A stretch of 64,000 bases of DNA from UBA2779 sp965232165. GTDB taxonomy: Bacteria; Spirochaetota; Spirochaetia; DSM-2461. The translations under genes and the position numbers were made by a program. Below the pieces are notes generated by a model, which saw only the letters and a list, made by a program, of their open reading frames with translations, was not told where the DNA came from and ran no database searches. Location of the stretch: assembly GCA_965232165.1 (NCBI GenBank), contig CBDDOY010000001.1:1302001-1366000 (forward strand), given 5' to 3'. Of the stretch, positions 9,706-18,696 are shown in pieces (positions within the stretch are counted from its first letter, which is position 1; the number at the start of each line of letters is the position of its first letter).

Positions 9706-12090
9706 TTATGCCGCCTTATATATTTCCTGTTCCAATTCTGTGATTGCCTGCAAATACTGTTTTTTGCCACCGAAAAGACTGATAATTTCAAGAGGGGAGC
9801 CGAACTGATCCAGTGGGTTAACTTGCAGAATTTTCATGTCTTCAATGTTTTCAATACCTTCATCAGCGTATTTCTCCAGCAGCGCTTCCAGTATCTTGCG
9901 GGTCTGTTCTCCATGTTTGGTGAAGTAATCCCGTTTTTTGACATTGTTCACCCGTTCCGCTCTGGTCAATGGCGGTTGGTCAAATGCTGTGTGGCAGATG
10001 AGGTCAAAAATATCCATTTCCTTATTAATGGCTTCCTTAAGATTCTCAACAACAATTCCCTGCTCTGTCAGTTCTTTGATGATAGCCTGTTTTTTGTCCG
10101 TCTGGTTCCATTTATTGAGGAAGTCAGACAGGGTACGGTATTGCTCACGCACTTTTTTTCTGGTGTAATCCTTGAGGCTGCCGGTAATCAGTTTACCGTT
10201 GTTATCCATATACTGGATACGCTCATTAAGTACAGCCACATTGACACCGTTGACATAGTATCTTTCTCTCTGTCCGGCGGCAATGCCTTCACCTGTGACG
10301 ATATCAGAATCATAAGGAAATGGATCAAAAATTATTTCCTCACCGTCTTCATCAATGATCGGGTCAAGAAATTCTGCTTCTTCCGGTGTCTCGAATTCAT
10401 CATCTTCATCAAGTACTTTTACCCTAACTGGATCACCGTCAAAATCTGGATCGGCAAAAAGATCTGTTACATTACGAAAGTCCATGATCGTGAAAAATGT
10501 TTTACCAAATTCTTCATTGATGCGTGTTCCTCTGCCAATAATCTGTTTGAACTCCGTCATGGAGCCTACGTTGCTGTCCAGCACAATAAGTTTACAGGTC
10601 TGGGCATCCACGCCGGTGGTCATCAGTTTTGAGGTGGCGGCCACTACCGGGGACCTCTCCTCTGGGTTGATGAAGTTGTCCAGTTCCATTTTTCCTTCAT
10701 CATTGTCACCGGTAATTTGCATGACAAATTTAGGATTTTGCGCCATCAGATCGCTGTTTTCATTGGCTATGGCAGCCCTCATTCTCTGGGCGTGATCAAT
10801 GTCAACGCAGAAGATAATGGTTTTATCAAATCGGTTGGTTTTTTTCAGGAATGTGCTGACTTTTTTGGCAACAATTTCCGTCCGCTCATCAATGACCAAA
10901 TTCTTGTCAAAGTCTTTGCGGTTGTATATGCGGTCCTTGACAAGCAAGCCCTGCTTGTCGGTTTTGCCCTGCTCCGGCCGCCAGCCTTCCAAGTCAACAT
11001 TCAAGCCTACCCGTATTACTTTGTAGGGGGCAAGAAAACCATCTTCTATACCTTGTTTCAGTGAATAGGTATAGATGGGATCACCAAAATATTCGGCACT
11101 GGAAATGGTTTCTGTTTTTTTAGGGGTTGCAGTTAGTCCGATGTGGGTTGCTCCAGCAAAATAATTGAGAATTTCACGCCATGCGCTGTCGGCGGCTGCG
11201 CTGCCACGGTGGCACTCATCAATGACGATCAGGTCAAAGAATTCAGGGCTGAATTCACGGTAGGCATCTTTGTCTTCATCGTAGTTGGTTAACCCCTGAT
11301 ACAGGGCAAGATAGATTTCATAGGATTTGTCTATTTTCTTCTTTCTAATGACCGTCATTTTGTCTTTAAAATGACGGAAATCTCCCCGTTTGGTTTGGTC
11401 AATCAGGGCGTTTCTGTCTGCCAGAAACAATATGCGTTTTTTTGTTTTGCCTTTCCAGAGGCGGTGAATGATTTGGAATGCTGTGTACGTCTTGCCTGTG
11501 CCTGTTGCCATGGTTAGCAATATACGATTTTGTCCTTTGGCAATAGCCTCAACCGTGCGGTTAATTGCAATTTGCTGGTAATAGCGTGGAATTTTGCCCG
11601 AACCATCAAAAAAGTAATCCTGAGCGGCGACTCTTTCCTGTTCTTTTGTTTCAATGCCTTTATATTTTTTGTAGCGTTGCCAGAGGATTTCAGGCGAAGG
11701 GAACTGCTCAAGAGTGAGTTCTGTTTCTATTTTTCCATCTGAGCCGGTGCGGTCATGCTCATAAAACCCGTCACCGTTACTGCTGTAAACGGAAGGAATG
11801 TCTAAAATTTCGGCATAGCCAAGGGCTTGCTGGATGCCTGCTTTGACAGAATTCTTATTGTCTTTTGCTTCAATTATAGCAATGGGGATATTAGGTTTGT
11901 AATAAAGAATATAATCCGCTCTTTTTCTTTTACCTCGGCATGACTGGCGGCCTTTGACATAGATACGGCCATCCGTGAAAGTAATTTCTTCCCTAATTTG
12001 AGTAAGCGGATTCCATCCTGCTTTCGCAAGGGCTGGTTGGATAAATTTTGTGCAAATGTCTCTTTCTGACAGGTCTTTTTTCGATATCAT
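9706..12090 (-). CDS. hsdR: Type I restriction endonuclease subunit
   Basis: The 794-residue motor/nuclease subunit has an N-terminal nuclease region with ADYILYY and AIIEAKD (PD-(D/E)XK type), then a superfamily 2 helicase core: Walker A ATGTGKT, the DEAH-type box DECH, LTATP, and IIGRGTR of motif VI. The helicase architecture and C-terminal domain are EcoEI-like. Length is normal. An attC-like site lies just upstream (12143-12215), so the whole hsdRMS operon sits where a gene cassette would be. Confidence 0.95.
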   Translation of the reverse strand: MISKKDLSERDICTKFIQPALAKAGWNPLTQIREEITFTDGRIYVKGRQSCRGKRKRADYILYYKPNIPIAIIEAKDNKNSVKAGIQQALGYAEILDIPSVYSSNGDGFYEHDRTGSDGKIETELTLEQFPSPEILWQRYKKYKGIETKEQERVAAQDYFFDGSGKIPRYYQQIAINRTVEAIAKGQNRILLTMATGTGKTYTAFQIIHRLWKGKTKKRILFLADRNALIDQTKRGDFRHFKDKMTVIRKKKIDKSYEIYLALYQGLTNYDEDKDAYREFSPEFFDLIVIDECHRGSAAADSAWREILNYFAGATHIGLTATPKKTETISSAEYFGDPIYTYSLKQGIEDGFLAPYKVIRVGLNVDLEGWRPEQGKTDKQGLLVKDRIYNRKDFDKNLVIDERTEIVAKKVSTFLKKTNRFDKTIIFCVDIDHAQRMRAAIANENSDLMAQNPKFVMQITGDNDEGKMELDNFINPEERSPVVAATSKLMTTGVDAQTCKLIVLDSNVGSMTEFKQIIGRGTRINEEFGKTFFTIMDFRNVTDLFADPDFDGDPVRVKVLDEDDEFETPEEAEFLDPIIDEDGEEIIFDPFPYDSDIVTGEGIAAGQRERYYVNGVNVAVLNERIQYMDNNGKLITGSLKDYTRKKVREQYRTLSDFLNKWNQTDKKQAIIKELTEQGIVVENLKEAINKEMDIFDLICHTAFDQPPLTRAERVNNVKKRDYFTKHGEQTRKILEALLEKYADEGIENIEDMKILQVNPLDQFGSPLEIISLFGGKKQYLQAITELEQEIYKAA

Positions 12091-12142
12091 TCTTTGTTAC
12101 TCATTTTTACCCTCAATGCTGACTCGGTGTTTGTTTTGGAGA

Positions 12143-12215
12143 AGATAACGGCTAAGCTCACCAGAAAAATAAAGCGAAGTGAGGAATTGCTGTCCGAGAG
12201 CAGTGCCTTGTTATC
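12143..12215 (-). repeat. attC-like site between the ABC-3C and hsd operons
   Basis: On the - strand the outer boxes GATAAC and GTTATC are perfectly complementary, with inner partial stems (AAGGC...GCC; GCTC...GAGC; TCAC...GTGA). The site is about 73 bp, within the attC size range, and lies immediately after the DUF3732 gene stop in the direction expected for a cassette end. Confidence 0.65.
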
Positions 12216-12225
12216 AGGGTGTTTC

Positions 12226-14175
12226 TCATTCACTTGCCCATTCAGGCGGAACCAGCTTCTGCCCTTCACGCCACCTCTCAATGATGCAATCTTGAAACCA
12301 ATCTTCATTTATGTTCGCGTGGTCGGTCATGATGATCTGTAGCGAAGGAGCTAATTGTTTGATGAACTTCAGTGCCAATTGATACATCCTACTCACTGCC
12401 TGTCTATCTTCCCCAGGTGTGTCATCTGAGCTTTGCATCCAATCTCGATCTTCTGGGAAATAAACCTGTGATGGTTGATCGATAAACAGAAATCGCGGAA
12501 CAGGTCTACTGTGCTCTACAAACCATTTGTGAAGTGCGAAATGCGCTATCAGGTGATAGCCAACCCAATTCTCGCAGCTTCCCATACGATTTAAGGGGAT
12601 TGGACCGTTGTCACCATCCGCCACAACAGAAAGCCGCTTCAGGTCAAGACGAAGTGGGTGTTCGGAGTGCTCCAGGCGAAGCCTGCGAGCCCATTCGTTC
12701 ATGTCGCGGGAGAGACGGGAAAAAAAAGACTGGATGCGATCTTGGACGACATCGTCACTCAATTCTTCTTCGAGTTGTCCTATTTGCTTCTTGAAAGCCA
12801 CAATTGCATTTTTCAAGTCGCTTGTGTCTTCAAGATGCGGAAGGCTTTCAAGGTAAAGGCTGATTCGACCAAGAACATGCGCTCGTCTGGCGGATCGGTC
12901 TCGCAGCCGTTGAAGCTTTTGGTTCGACGATTGCAGGGCTTCTAACGATTCCCTGTTTTCTTTGAGCTTGTCCTGAGCTTCTGCAAGACGACTTCTCAAC
13001 GTGAGGACAACCTGTTCCATCTGCGGGGATCGCTCTTCGACCGAACGGATTTGCGTATCTAATTCGGAAGTTGATTCGCTCAGATCTGATATGGAAGGAG
13101 GAATCTGGTTGTCTGCTAATTGTGATTGGCACAACGGACACGAACTGTGATTCGTCCCTTCATTGTCTTTGAACAGATGGATACTACGCAAACGAGCTAA
13201 CTGAGCCTCGCCTTCACGAGAGTAACCTTGTCGCTCTGACGACAGGGCTTGCGCTGCCAGTAATTGATCCTTGATTCGGTGAAGGTCATGTGTGAGTTGT
13301 TGGCGGTTCTCCTGGAGTCGGTCGAACTCTTCACCTTCTTCAGAGATTTCATTTTCTTCAGGCAAAGGACTTGAGATGATGTCCTTTAGAAGTGCCACGC
13401 TCTCTTCCCATTCAGCTGTTGTTGTTCCAGCAGGGCGGAGCCCAAGGTTAACTGCTTCTATGATCAAGCTTTGCGCACGTGAAATGCCACTTCCACGCAC
13501 CGCCTCGTGCTCAGCCAGTTTCCTCTCCAGGCCACGAACCTCATGGCGTATTCTGCGCAATTCAGCCATTTTCGCAACGTGTTCATCGTCCACGGCACCA
13601 AGGAAGTAAGGCATTGTGTCCTTGATGGCTTGCGGTATCCATTGCTCACTTTGCTTATGAAACAGATAACGATTGCTGTTAACCTCGCTTTGCTGTTGAA
13701 AACAATAAAATAGAGCGTGGCGGATATTTGCCGGGAGAGGAGTCCTGGTCTGTCCAAATGGCGGCTCATGGATGTTTTGAGAAATGCCAGCGTGTGTTGT
13801 AAGCAGTTTTTCGAGTGCTTTGGGGTTTGTCGTCTGCATCAAGGATGAATAGACAGGAAGTCCTATGATCTTCCCAACGGCATAAAACACATCAGAAGAT
13901 GCGAGCTGTCCGTTTGGTGGCAATCTCCGAGCGACAAAAACCTGCCCCTCAGGAACTTGGAGACGAACACCGACCCATTCAACCGTTTGCCGAATGACTC
14001 CCTCCGGTATCCCACACTCCGAGGCACCAAAACAGTAATCCAGGATCTCGATTAGAGCTGTTTTTCCTGATTTGGAGGAACCTGTAACAATGTTGAGGCG
14101 TCCCGGTTTGAGCGAGAGGACACGCTGTTCCTGGTTGAAACCGTATAGGACAATATTGATCACTTGAAAACTCAT
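12226..14175 (-). CDS. ABC-three-component system ATPase (DUF3732)
   Basis: SMC/Rad50-like ATPase, about 649 residues. The N-terminal Walker A is GSSKSGKTALIEILDYCFG; a long coiled coil in the middle carries a CPLCQ zinc-hook-like motif; the C-terminus has FLFIDQPSQVYFP (Walker B region) and a distal IIMTDH. These are hallmarks of the DUF3732 ATPase of ABC-3C systems, a class predicted to act in biological conflict. The start at 14175 forms an ATGA overlap with the upstream middle-component gene; a start five codons earlier is less likely. It is the last gene of a three-gene operon ended by an attC-like site. Confidence 0.88.
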   Translation of the reverse strand: MSFQVINIVLYGFNQEQRVLSLKPGRLNIVTGSSKSGKTALIEILDYCFGASECGIPEGVIRQTVEWVGVRLQVPEGQVFVARRLPPNGQLASSDVFYAVGKIIGLPVYSSLMQTTNPKALEKLLTTHAGISQNIHEPPFGQTRTPLPANIRHALFYCFQQQSEVNSNRYLFHKQSEQWIPQAIKDTMPYFLGAVDDEHVAKMAELRRIRHEVRGLERKLAEHEAVRGSGISRAQSLIIEAVNLGLRPAGTTTAEWEESVALLKDIISSPLPEENEISEEGEEFDRLQENRQQLTHDLHRIKDQLLAAQALSSERQGYSREGEAQLARLRSIHLFKDNEGTNHSSCPLCQSQLADNQIPPSISDLSESTSELDTQIRSVEERSPQMEQVVLTLRSRLAEAQDKLKENRESLEALQSSNQKLQRLRDRSARRAHVLGRISLYLESLPHLEDTSDLKNAIVAFKKQIGQLEEELSDDVVQDRIQSFFSRLSRDMNEWARRLRLEHSEHPLRLDLKRLSVVADGDNGPIPLNRMGSCENWVGYHLIAHFALHKWFVEHSRPVPRFLFIDQPSQVYFPEDRDWMQSSDDTPGEDRQAVSRMYQLALKFIKQLAPSLQIIMTDHANINEDWFQDCIIERWREGQKLVPPEWASE

Positions 14176-14669
14176 GGCCGGACCCCCCAAAACGTCATGA
14201 CGGTATGCGTTTCACCTGCTTCTGCGAACCATTTCCCCACAAATCGGGCTCGTATGACGCACTCTCGTGCTTCATCAGAAAGCGTCCTAGTTGTCCGCGT
14301 GACTTTCGTGTTGCTCAATGTTGTTTCGAGTAAGCCTCCGTTCCTCAGTACTATCCAATCATGCAACATCCCAAACTGAATGGCTTCTCTTGTATGCGGC
14401 TTCAGGGAGACAAGTCGTTCGTAGAATAGGACTCTCGCCTCTGAGTTCTCCTGAAGCCATGCAGTCATGGACGTTCGAGTGTTTCGCGGTAGGCTTTCGC
14501 GAGTCGGTTTGTGCAAAACAATTGGGAGAAACATGAACGCTAAGGAGAAGGGTATGCCCTCGTTCCTTACTCTCGCATAATTCTGTATCGCCACCGACAA
14601 CGTGGTGCAGCAAAAAGCTGGATTGAATAGATATGCCTCCTCCTTCGGGCGGGATAACCAATTTTTCAT
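14172..14669 (-). CDS. ABC-three-component system middle component
   Basis: A 165-residue protein without catalytic motifs. Its start (PEEAYLFNPAFC) and the segment GIPFSLAFMFLPIVLHKPTR match the small middle components that accompany DUF3732 ATPases, thought to bridge the ATPase and the effector/receptor protein. It overlaps both neighbours by four bases (ATGA on each side), so the three proteins are likely made in fixed ratios. Confidence 0.8.
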   Translation of the reverse strand: MKNWLSRPKEEAYLFNPAFCCTTLSVAIQNYARVRNEGIPFSLAFMFLPIVLHKPTRESLPRNTRTSMTAWLQENSEARVLFYERLVSLKPHTREAIQFGMLHDWIVLRNGGLLETTLSNTKVTRTTRTLSDEARECVIRARFVGKWFAEAGETHTVMTFWGVRP

Positions 14670-15874
14670 GGTGTCTCCTCTTGATCTTCAAGCAACCGTC
14701 GGAGGCGTTCTTTGAAATCGAGATGCCAGCCGACACGCTGCGCATCGGAAAGTAATTGGTAGGAACCGCGTGGAATGAACGATTCGGTTACGCCCGCTCT
14801 AATTCCTCGGTGTGAGCCAGTTTCAACCCATTTGTAAAGCGTTTGGGCTGTTGTCTTCTTGGCATCTTCGCTCGCTTGTTCACCAAGTTCGTCCCTTATT
14901 TGTTGGAACCGAATGTCCCATTCCTCAATCAACCGATCTTCGTACCGATCCAATTCGCCGACATAAAGCAGGTCTTCGCGCATCCAGCGCGACCGCTGCT
15001 CATAGGCTCGGTAAAAATTCCTGATAGCGCGAACAATGCGCTTATTTCCCACCTCAATCATCCTCAGTTGATGAATAAATATCCGGTCTTGGTAACCAGA
15101 CGCATCAACACTCGCGCTCATGATGTCGTCGTCTATTGGCAGGCTCTCTTCCTTGAACTGTTCGCGCAAGAGCTTCGTCTTGGAATCGAGTTCTGTGCTT
15201 GAAATCGGTGTAGCTTCAACATCGGTGAGATGGCGGATTGCGCGCCGATACCACCATCCTTCGAGTTGTTGTAGAAATGAGTCGAGAAATCTGCCATGGG
15301 CAAACCCGTAGGACATTTCTTTGAATTCGGAGTCTAGGTCGACGATATGTGGCGCACTATCAACCACAAACGTATTCCGAAGAAGATCCTTTCGCTGGTC
15401 ATCAGTTAACCCGTTATATGCCTTATATGCGAGAATGTTTTTTTGGTTAGTGGATGAAATAGCGATTGAGTTCAAGCACTTCATAGCTGTGTCATGGTTT
15501 CGGTTCTCACCTGGTTTTAAATAGTGTACGGCATTGCCGTCGGCTGCCTTTACCGTGGTTACCAGGAAGTAGAGAGTGCCGGATGGAATGCGCTCGGCCT
15601 GAATTCCTTCACACCAAATGCGCAGAGATTTCCACAAATCAATGGAGCCATCCGTTAGGTCTGCTGCGGTATTCACATGATGTTTTGTTTGAAGGAGTTC
15701 TGGAGCTTCGCCCTCTTGTTCAAAGACGACATCATCAAGGGTTTCAATAGCGACGAGGAAGTCTTGCCCCTTTCTCAAACGTTGAAGCGATTCAAGCAAC
15801 GCAAATCGCACTTGGTAAATGTAACCAAGAGCGGAAGGTGCTGCTGAGTACTGGCCTCTATCCGTTGGGCTCAA
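14666..15874 (-). CDS. ABC-three-component effector with nuclease-like N-terminus
   Basis: First gene of the ABC-3C operon, 402 residues. The N-terminus (LGYIYQVRFALLESL, then IETLDDVVFE and ELLQTKHH) follows the pattern of Cap4/DUF4297-like restriction-endonuclease-fold domains, with acidic residues before a Q-x-K. The C-terminal half is consistent with an ABC-3C C-terminal domain. I infer that it cuts DNA when the DUF3732 ATPase is triggered. The start is a TTG at 15874 with AGAGG eight bases upstream; an in-frame stop lies just above and no ATG or GTG is available. Confidence 0.8.
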   Translation of the reverse strand: MSPTDRGQYSAAPSALGYIYQVRFALLESLQRLRKGQDFLVAIETLDDVVFEQEGEAPELLQTKHHVNTAADLTDGSIDLWKSLRIWCEGIQAERIPSGTLYFLVTTVKAADGNAVHYLKPGENRNHDTAMKCLNSIAISSTNQKNILAYKAYNGLTDDQRKDLLRNTFVVDSAPHIVDLDSEFKEMSYGFAHGRFLDSFLQQLEGWWYRRAIRHLTDVEATPISSTELDSKTKLLREQFKEESLPIDDDIMSASVDASGYQDRIFIHQLRMIEVGNKRIVRAIRNFYRAYEQRSRWMREDLLYVGELDRYEDRLIEEWDIRFQQIRDELGEQASEDAKKTTAQTLYKWVETGSHRGIRAGVTESFIPRGSYQLLSDAQRVGWHLDFKERLRRLLEDQEETP

Positions 15875-15914
15875 GTTTTTACCTCTGTCATTATTCCACT
15901 ACTGCTCCGTATCC

Positions 15915-15987
15915 GGTTAACGCTTCGCATCAACCTCAAACCAATAGCGCAGCGAGTGGTTTGTCGGTTCGCATGCGTCTGTTAAGC
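15915..15987 (-). repeat. attC site after the MarC cassette
   Basis: Read on the - strand: GCTTAAC (fits RYYYAAC), then GACGCATGCGAACC, an inner pair of CAAACCA/TGGTTTG arms, GGTTGATGCG, and GTTAACC at the far end. The arms pair imperfectly, as in attC hairpins. The site begins seven bases after the MarC stop and is followed by the next cassette gene in the same orientation. Confidence 0.75.
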
Positions 15988-15993
15988 AGCACT

Positions 15994-16623
15994 TCACGTG
16001 CCGACCAACCCGCTTTGCCCAATGCCATCAAGTATGAACTGTACAGCTAGCGCAGACAACAGAACACCCATGATCCGTCCTACTACATGCATCCCTGTAA
16101 CACCTAGATGTTTTTGAATTCTGCTGGCTGATAGTAGTGCGCCCAGTGTTAGAAGCAGAATAGTTAATGAAGATGCAACGACAATTACCTGGCTTGTCAT
16201 ATTACCCGCTGCATCTGCCATTAATAGTATAATTGCCCCCATCGAACCAGTGCCTGCAAGAAGCGGAGTCGCCAGGGGAAACACAGAAATGTCCTGTTTA
16301 GTCTCCGCTTCTCGCTCTTCTTCTGTCGTAGATGTCCCACTGGTCGACCTTGCGAATACCTTATCAATTTCGATCAGCAGGAGGAGGATGCCGCCGGATA
16401 TTCTTAGCGCGGCTAATGAAATTCCCAAACTGGTTAGGAGATGCTCTCCGATAAGTGCAAACCCCAACAAGATACCCGCTGCAATTATAGTTCCGCGTAT
16501 GGCCATGGCCCGTCGAGCTTCTGAATTTTCAGATGTCGTTAGCGCGGTGAACATCGCAGATACACCAATTGGTCTGATTGTTGCGAAGAGAGTTGTAATA
16601 GCTACTCCTGCGGTTTCGAACAT
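15994..16623 (-). CDS. MarC-family integral membrane protein
   Basis: This 209-residue protein has about six hydrophobic segments. TLFATIRPIGVSAMF near the N-terminus and FPLATPLLAGTGSMGAII in the middle are typical MarC signatures. MarC proteins are inner-membrane proteins of uncertain transport role. The ATG at 16623 is chosen; a TTG farther up lies inside the recombination core. It is the first cassette behind an attI-like segment, with core GTTAGGC 19 bp upstream of the ATG. Confidence 0.85.
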   Translation of the reverse strand: MFETAGVAITTLFATIRPIGVSAMFTALTTSENSEARRAMAIRGTIIAAGILLGFALIGEHLLTSLGISLAALRISGGILLLLIEIDKVFARSTSGTSTTEEEREAETKQDISVFPLATPLLAGTGSMGAIILLMADAAGNMTSQVIVVASSLTILLLTLGALLSASRIQKHLGVTGMHVVGRIMGVLLSALAVQFILDGIGQSGLVGT

Positions 16624-16641
16624 TTCTATTTCCCAAATGCC

Positions 16642-16833
16642 GCCTAACAATTCCTCTACAGCCTGTATAATTATTCAACACCGACCATCTCTTTCTGTAT
16701 AAATAATTGCCATGACCTCTTGAATTGCATCTCAATCCTCATCATGAAACACCTACTGATGTTTCGTCAATCTTCGGTTCCGGTTTATGCAAACGCATAA
16801 ATCAAACTGCAAATCATCAACTGGGCTCTCCAT
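16642..16833 (-). repeat. attI-like segment A with cassette junction GTTAGGC
   Basis: A 186-bp block (16648-16833) reappears at 21151-21336. On the - strand it contains the 3' end of an integron-integrase frame and ends GAATTG|TTAGGC, where the sequence switches to the MarC cassette. The second copy ends GAATTG|TCAGGT and switches to a different gene. Divergence exactly at G/TTRRRY is what site-specific insertion at attI predicts. Confidence 0.75.
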
Positions 16834-17125
16834 CTCCCCTTTGTTCAACACATCTGTGTAACCCACAGCCGTGTTTAGGTCTTTGTTACCGAAAAATTCC
16901 TGGATTGTCCGAATATCGCTGCCTCAGTCTCAAGCAGATGTGCGGCAGAAGAATGACGGAAAGCAGGACAGGATGCATGCGTGATTACTCCGGCCTTGTA
17001 TCAGCTTCCTGCATCGCCCGTTGGATAGTTGTTTCATGGACGTGATGGCGGCCCTCCCCACCGGTCTTGATGTTTTTCCACCGAATAGGGGGCTGCTGCA
17101 AATGCATCGCGGCGGCGACATGAAG
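16753..17125 (-). pseudogene. intI: Integron integrase remnant
   Basis: Three frames on the - strand together give an integron tyrosine recombinase C-terminus: RHHVHETTIQRAMQEA, then KAGVITHASCPAFRHSSA followed by AHLLE, then DIRTIQEFFGNKDLNTAVG and YTDVLNKGEMESPVDDL. The box II arginine (FRHS) and the nucleophilic tyrosine (YTDVLN) remain, but at least two frameshifts separate them and the N-terminal half is missing. Its 3' end points at the attI-like segment and the MarC cassette, the reversed arrangement known from Treponema denticola. Confidence 0.8.
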
Positions 17126-17164
17126 TGAAATGCCGGTTTTCATGTTTAGTTTTTCCTTTTGTAA

Positions 17165-17219
17165 TCCTAACGGTTAATTTGCCGGTGCGATTGGCATCCG
17201 GTTGATGCGTTTGTTATGC
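17165..17219 (-). repeat. Possible attC after the NmrA-like cassette
   Basis: On the - strand the site runs GCATAAC, AAACGCATC..., to GTTAGGA over 55 bp, with a small GCATC/GATGC stem. It starts eight bases after the gene stop. The far core deviates from GTTRRRY at its last base and the internal pairing is weak, so this may be a decayed site. Confidence 0.45.
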
Positions 17220-17226
17220 ATTTGAT

Positions 17227-18066
17227 TCAACGCTTTGCGAAATAGGTCTGCCAGCTTTCATGCTCCCTGCCTGCCGCCTCAAGAAAATGGCTGGGGTTAT
17301 CAGCTTTTCCCTCTCGAATGCCCTGATAAATTCCAGCGATAACGGTCCCTATAAATTCTCCAAGTTCAGCAATTCGCTCCTTACGGTATTCTTCAACCGT
17401 CATAGGAGTGTAGGTTAAATCTGTACCAAAGGACCTATTAAGATATTCTGCAAGCTGGTATTGGGTGATCGCTTCGCCGTGCAAATTGTAGGTTTGAGAA
17501 TTGTGTTTATTCTGGGTTAGCATTCTTGCGTAGGCATAAGCTAACTCCGGCTGGGCGGTATAGCCACATCTACCGTCACCGGCACAATTAAAAATTCCAC
17601 CAGATTTTTTATACGCTTCAATATATTCGATATCAGGCTCGATATAAATCCCATTGCGTCCTATAACCCAATCCAGGCCACTGCTGCTAATATCCTGTTC
17701 AGTCTGTCGATTGCTTTGGATGATAGGAGAAAAGGCAGTGTTTTCTTCTGCCCCCTGAACGCTGGTGTATACTATCTTTTTTACACCGCTGTTCTGAGCA
17801 GCCTGGATTACATTGCGATGCTGCTCTATGCGCTTTTCAGGGGCATCCGTACCTGACACCAATAGCAGCATGTCCACAGATTGCAATGATTTTTCTAAGA
17901 CGCTTTGGTCATTGTAGTCGCCGGGACGGATTTCAACACCCAGATTTTTAGCTTTATCGGGTGTCCGTGCCAAGCCGATCACATTTTCCCTGGATAGCAA
18001 AGCGACAGTCGCCTTGACTATTTCCGTTCCTAATTGTCCATTAGCGGCTGTTATTGCGATTTTCAA
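17227..18066 (-). CDS. NmrA/QorB-like NAD(P)-binding oxidoreductase
   Basis: A 279-residue atypical short-chain dehydrogenase. IAITAANGQLG near the N-terminus is the dinucleotide-binding loop; ARTPDKA follows the second strand; VYTSVQGA and the NGIYIEP region match the QOR2/YtfG group of quinone oxidoreductases, which reduce quinones with NADPH. I chose TTG at 18066 (MKIAITAANG) because AGGAG lies seven bases upstream; a TTG five codons earlier overlaps that site. It sits between a strong attC (18130-18210) and a weaker one, so it is a gene cassette. Confidence 0.82.
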   Translation of the reverse strand: MKIAITAANGQLGTEIVKATVALLSRENVIGLARTPDKAKNLGVEIRPGDYNDQSVLEKSLQSVDMLLLVSGTDAPEKRIEQHRNVIQAAQNSGVKKIVYTSVQGAEENTAFSPIIQSNRQTEQDISSSGLDWVIGRNGIYIEPDIEYIEAYKKSGGIFNCAGDGRCGYTAQPELAYAYARMLTQNKHNSQTYNLHGEAITQYQLAEYLNRSFGTDLTYTPMTVEEYRKERIAELGEFIGTVIAGIYQGIREGKADNPSHFLEAAGREHESWQTYFAKR

Positions 18067-18129
18067 TTTCTTTCTCCTCAATGTTTAGTGATGGTCTAAT
18101 TCGCAGCAGTATTTTAGAATTTTGCGAAA

Positions 18130-18210
18130 GCATAACGCTAAAACTCAGCGGCTGCTACACCCAAAGCGAAGCGGTGCGGTTCAGTAGTCCGCTGGAGTGC
18201 CTTGTTAGGC
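18130..18210 (-). repeat. attC site with extrahelical-base asymmetry
   Basis: On the - strand: GCCTAAC (R''), ACTCCAGCGG in one arm, CCGCTGAGT in the other, then GTTATGC (R'). The arms are complementary except for one extra base on the 5' side, the asymmetry that directs strand choice by integron integrases. The site is 81 bp and separates two genes on the same strand. This is the clearest attC in the window. Confidence 0.85.
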
Positions 18211-18229
18211 TTTTAATGGTCTTTTCTTC

Positions 18230-18560
18230 TCATTCTTTGTCATCAAACAATTCCAAATCGGCAGATTTATGTTTATCCATAAGGTAACGAACAAATCTTT
18301 CAATCTTCCTGGATTTTCTGATTAGTTCTTCCTTAGTTCCGATCCATTCCTTGGAGCAGTTGAGAGTCTTTTTTGACGACAATAGATATTGTTCTTCTAA
18401 AGAAGTTTCTATTTTTGTATCAATAACTATATTTGAAAACATTTCTGAAAATTCAGCCACAATTATTACTTCATTTGATTCGTTTTCAGTATTTGAATTT
18501 TATTTATCAATTTTTACGATATAATCACTGAAAAATATTTCAAGAGCTTCAAGAATATTA
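18230..18560 (-). pseudogene. Unknown cassette gene, degraded
   Basis: A 76-residue open frame (MAEFSEMFSNIVIDTK... to ELFDDKE, 18460-18230) continues upstream as NILEALEIFFSDYIVKIDK after a single stop, so a longer gene has been broken. No family is recognised. Its place between a DNA methylase and an attC would suit a cognate restriction enzyme, but nothing in the sequence proves this. Confidence 0.4.
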
Positions 18561-18696
18561 GATTCTTAAAACTATTTTCCTCATAAAAAGAGCTAAATCA
18601 TCAAAATTATTTCTGTCTCTATCTTGTAGTATCTAAAATTTTCTATGAATAATCCATAAATCCCATTATCTATATCTTTCGTTCATGCTCAATTCC

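Noticed and set aside
9694..10632. 312-codon + strand frame opposite hsdR
   Set aside because: It overlaps a full-length type I restriction subunit with clear motifs; the antisense translation has no recognisable domain.
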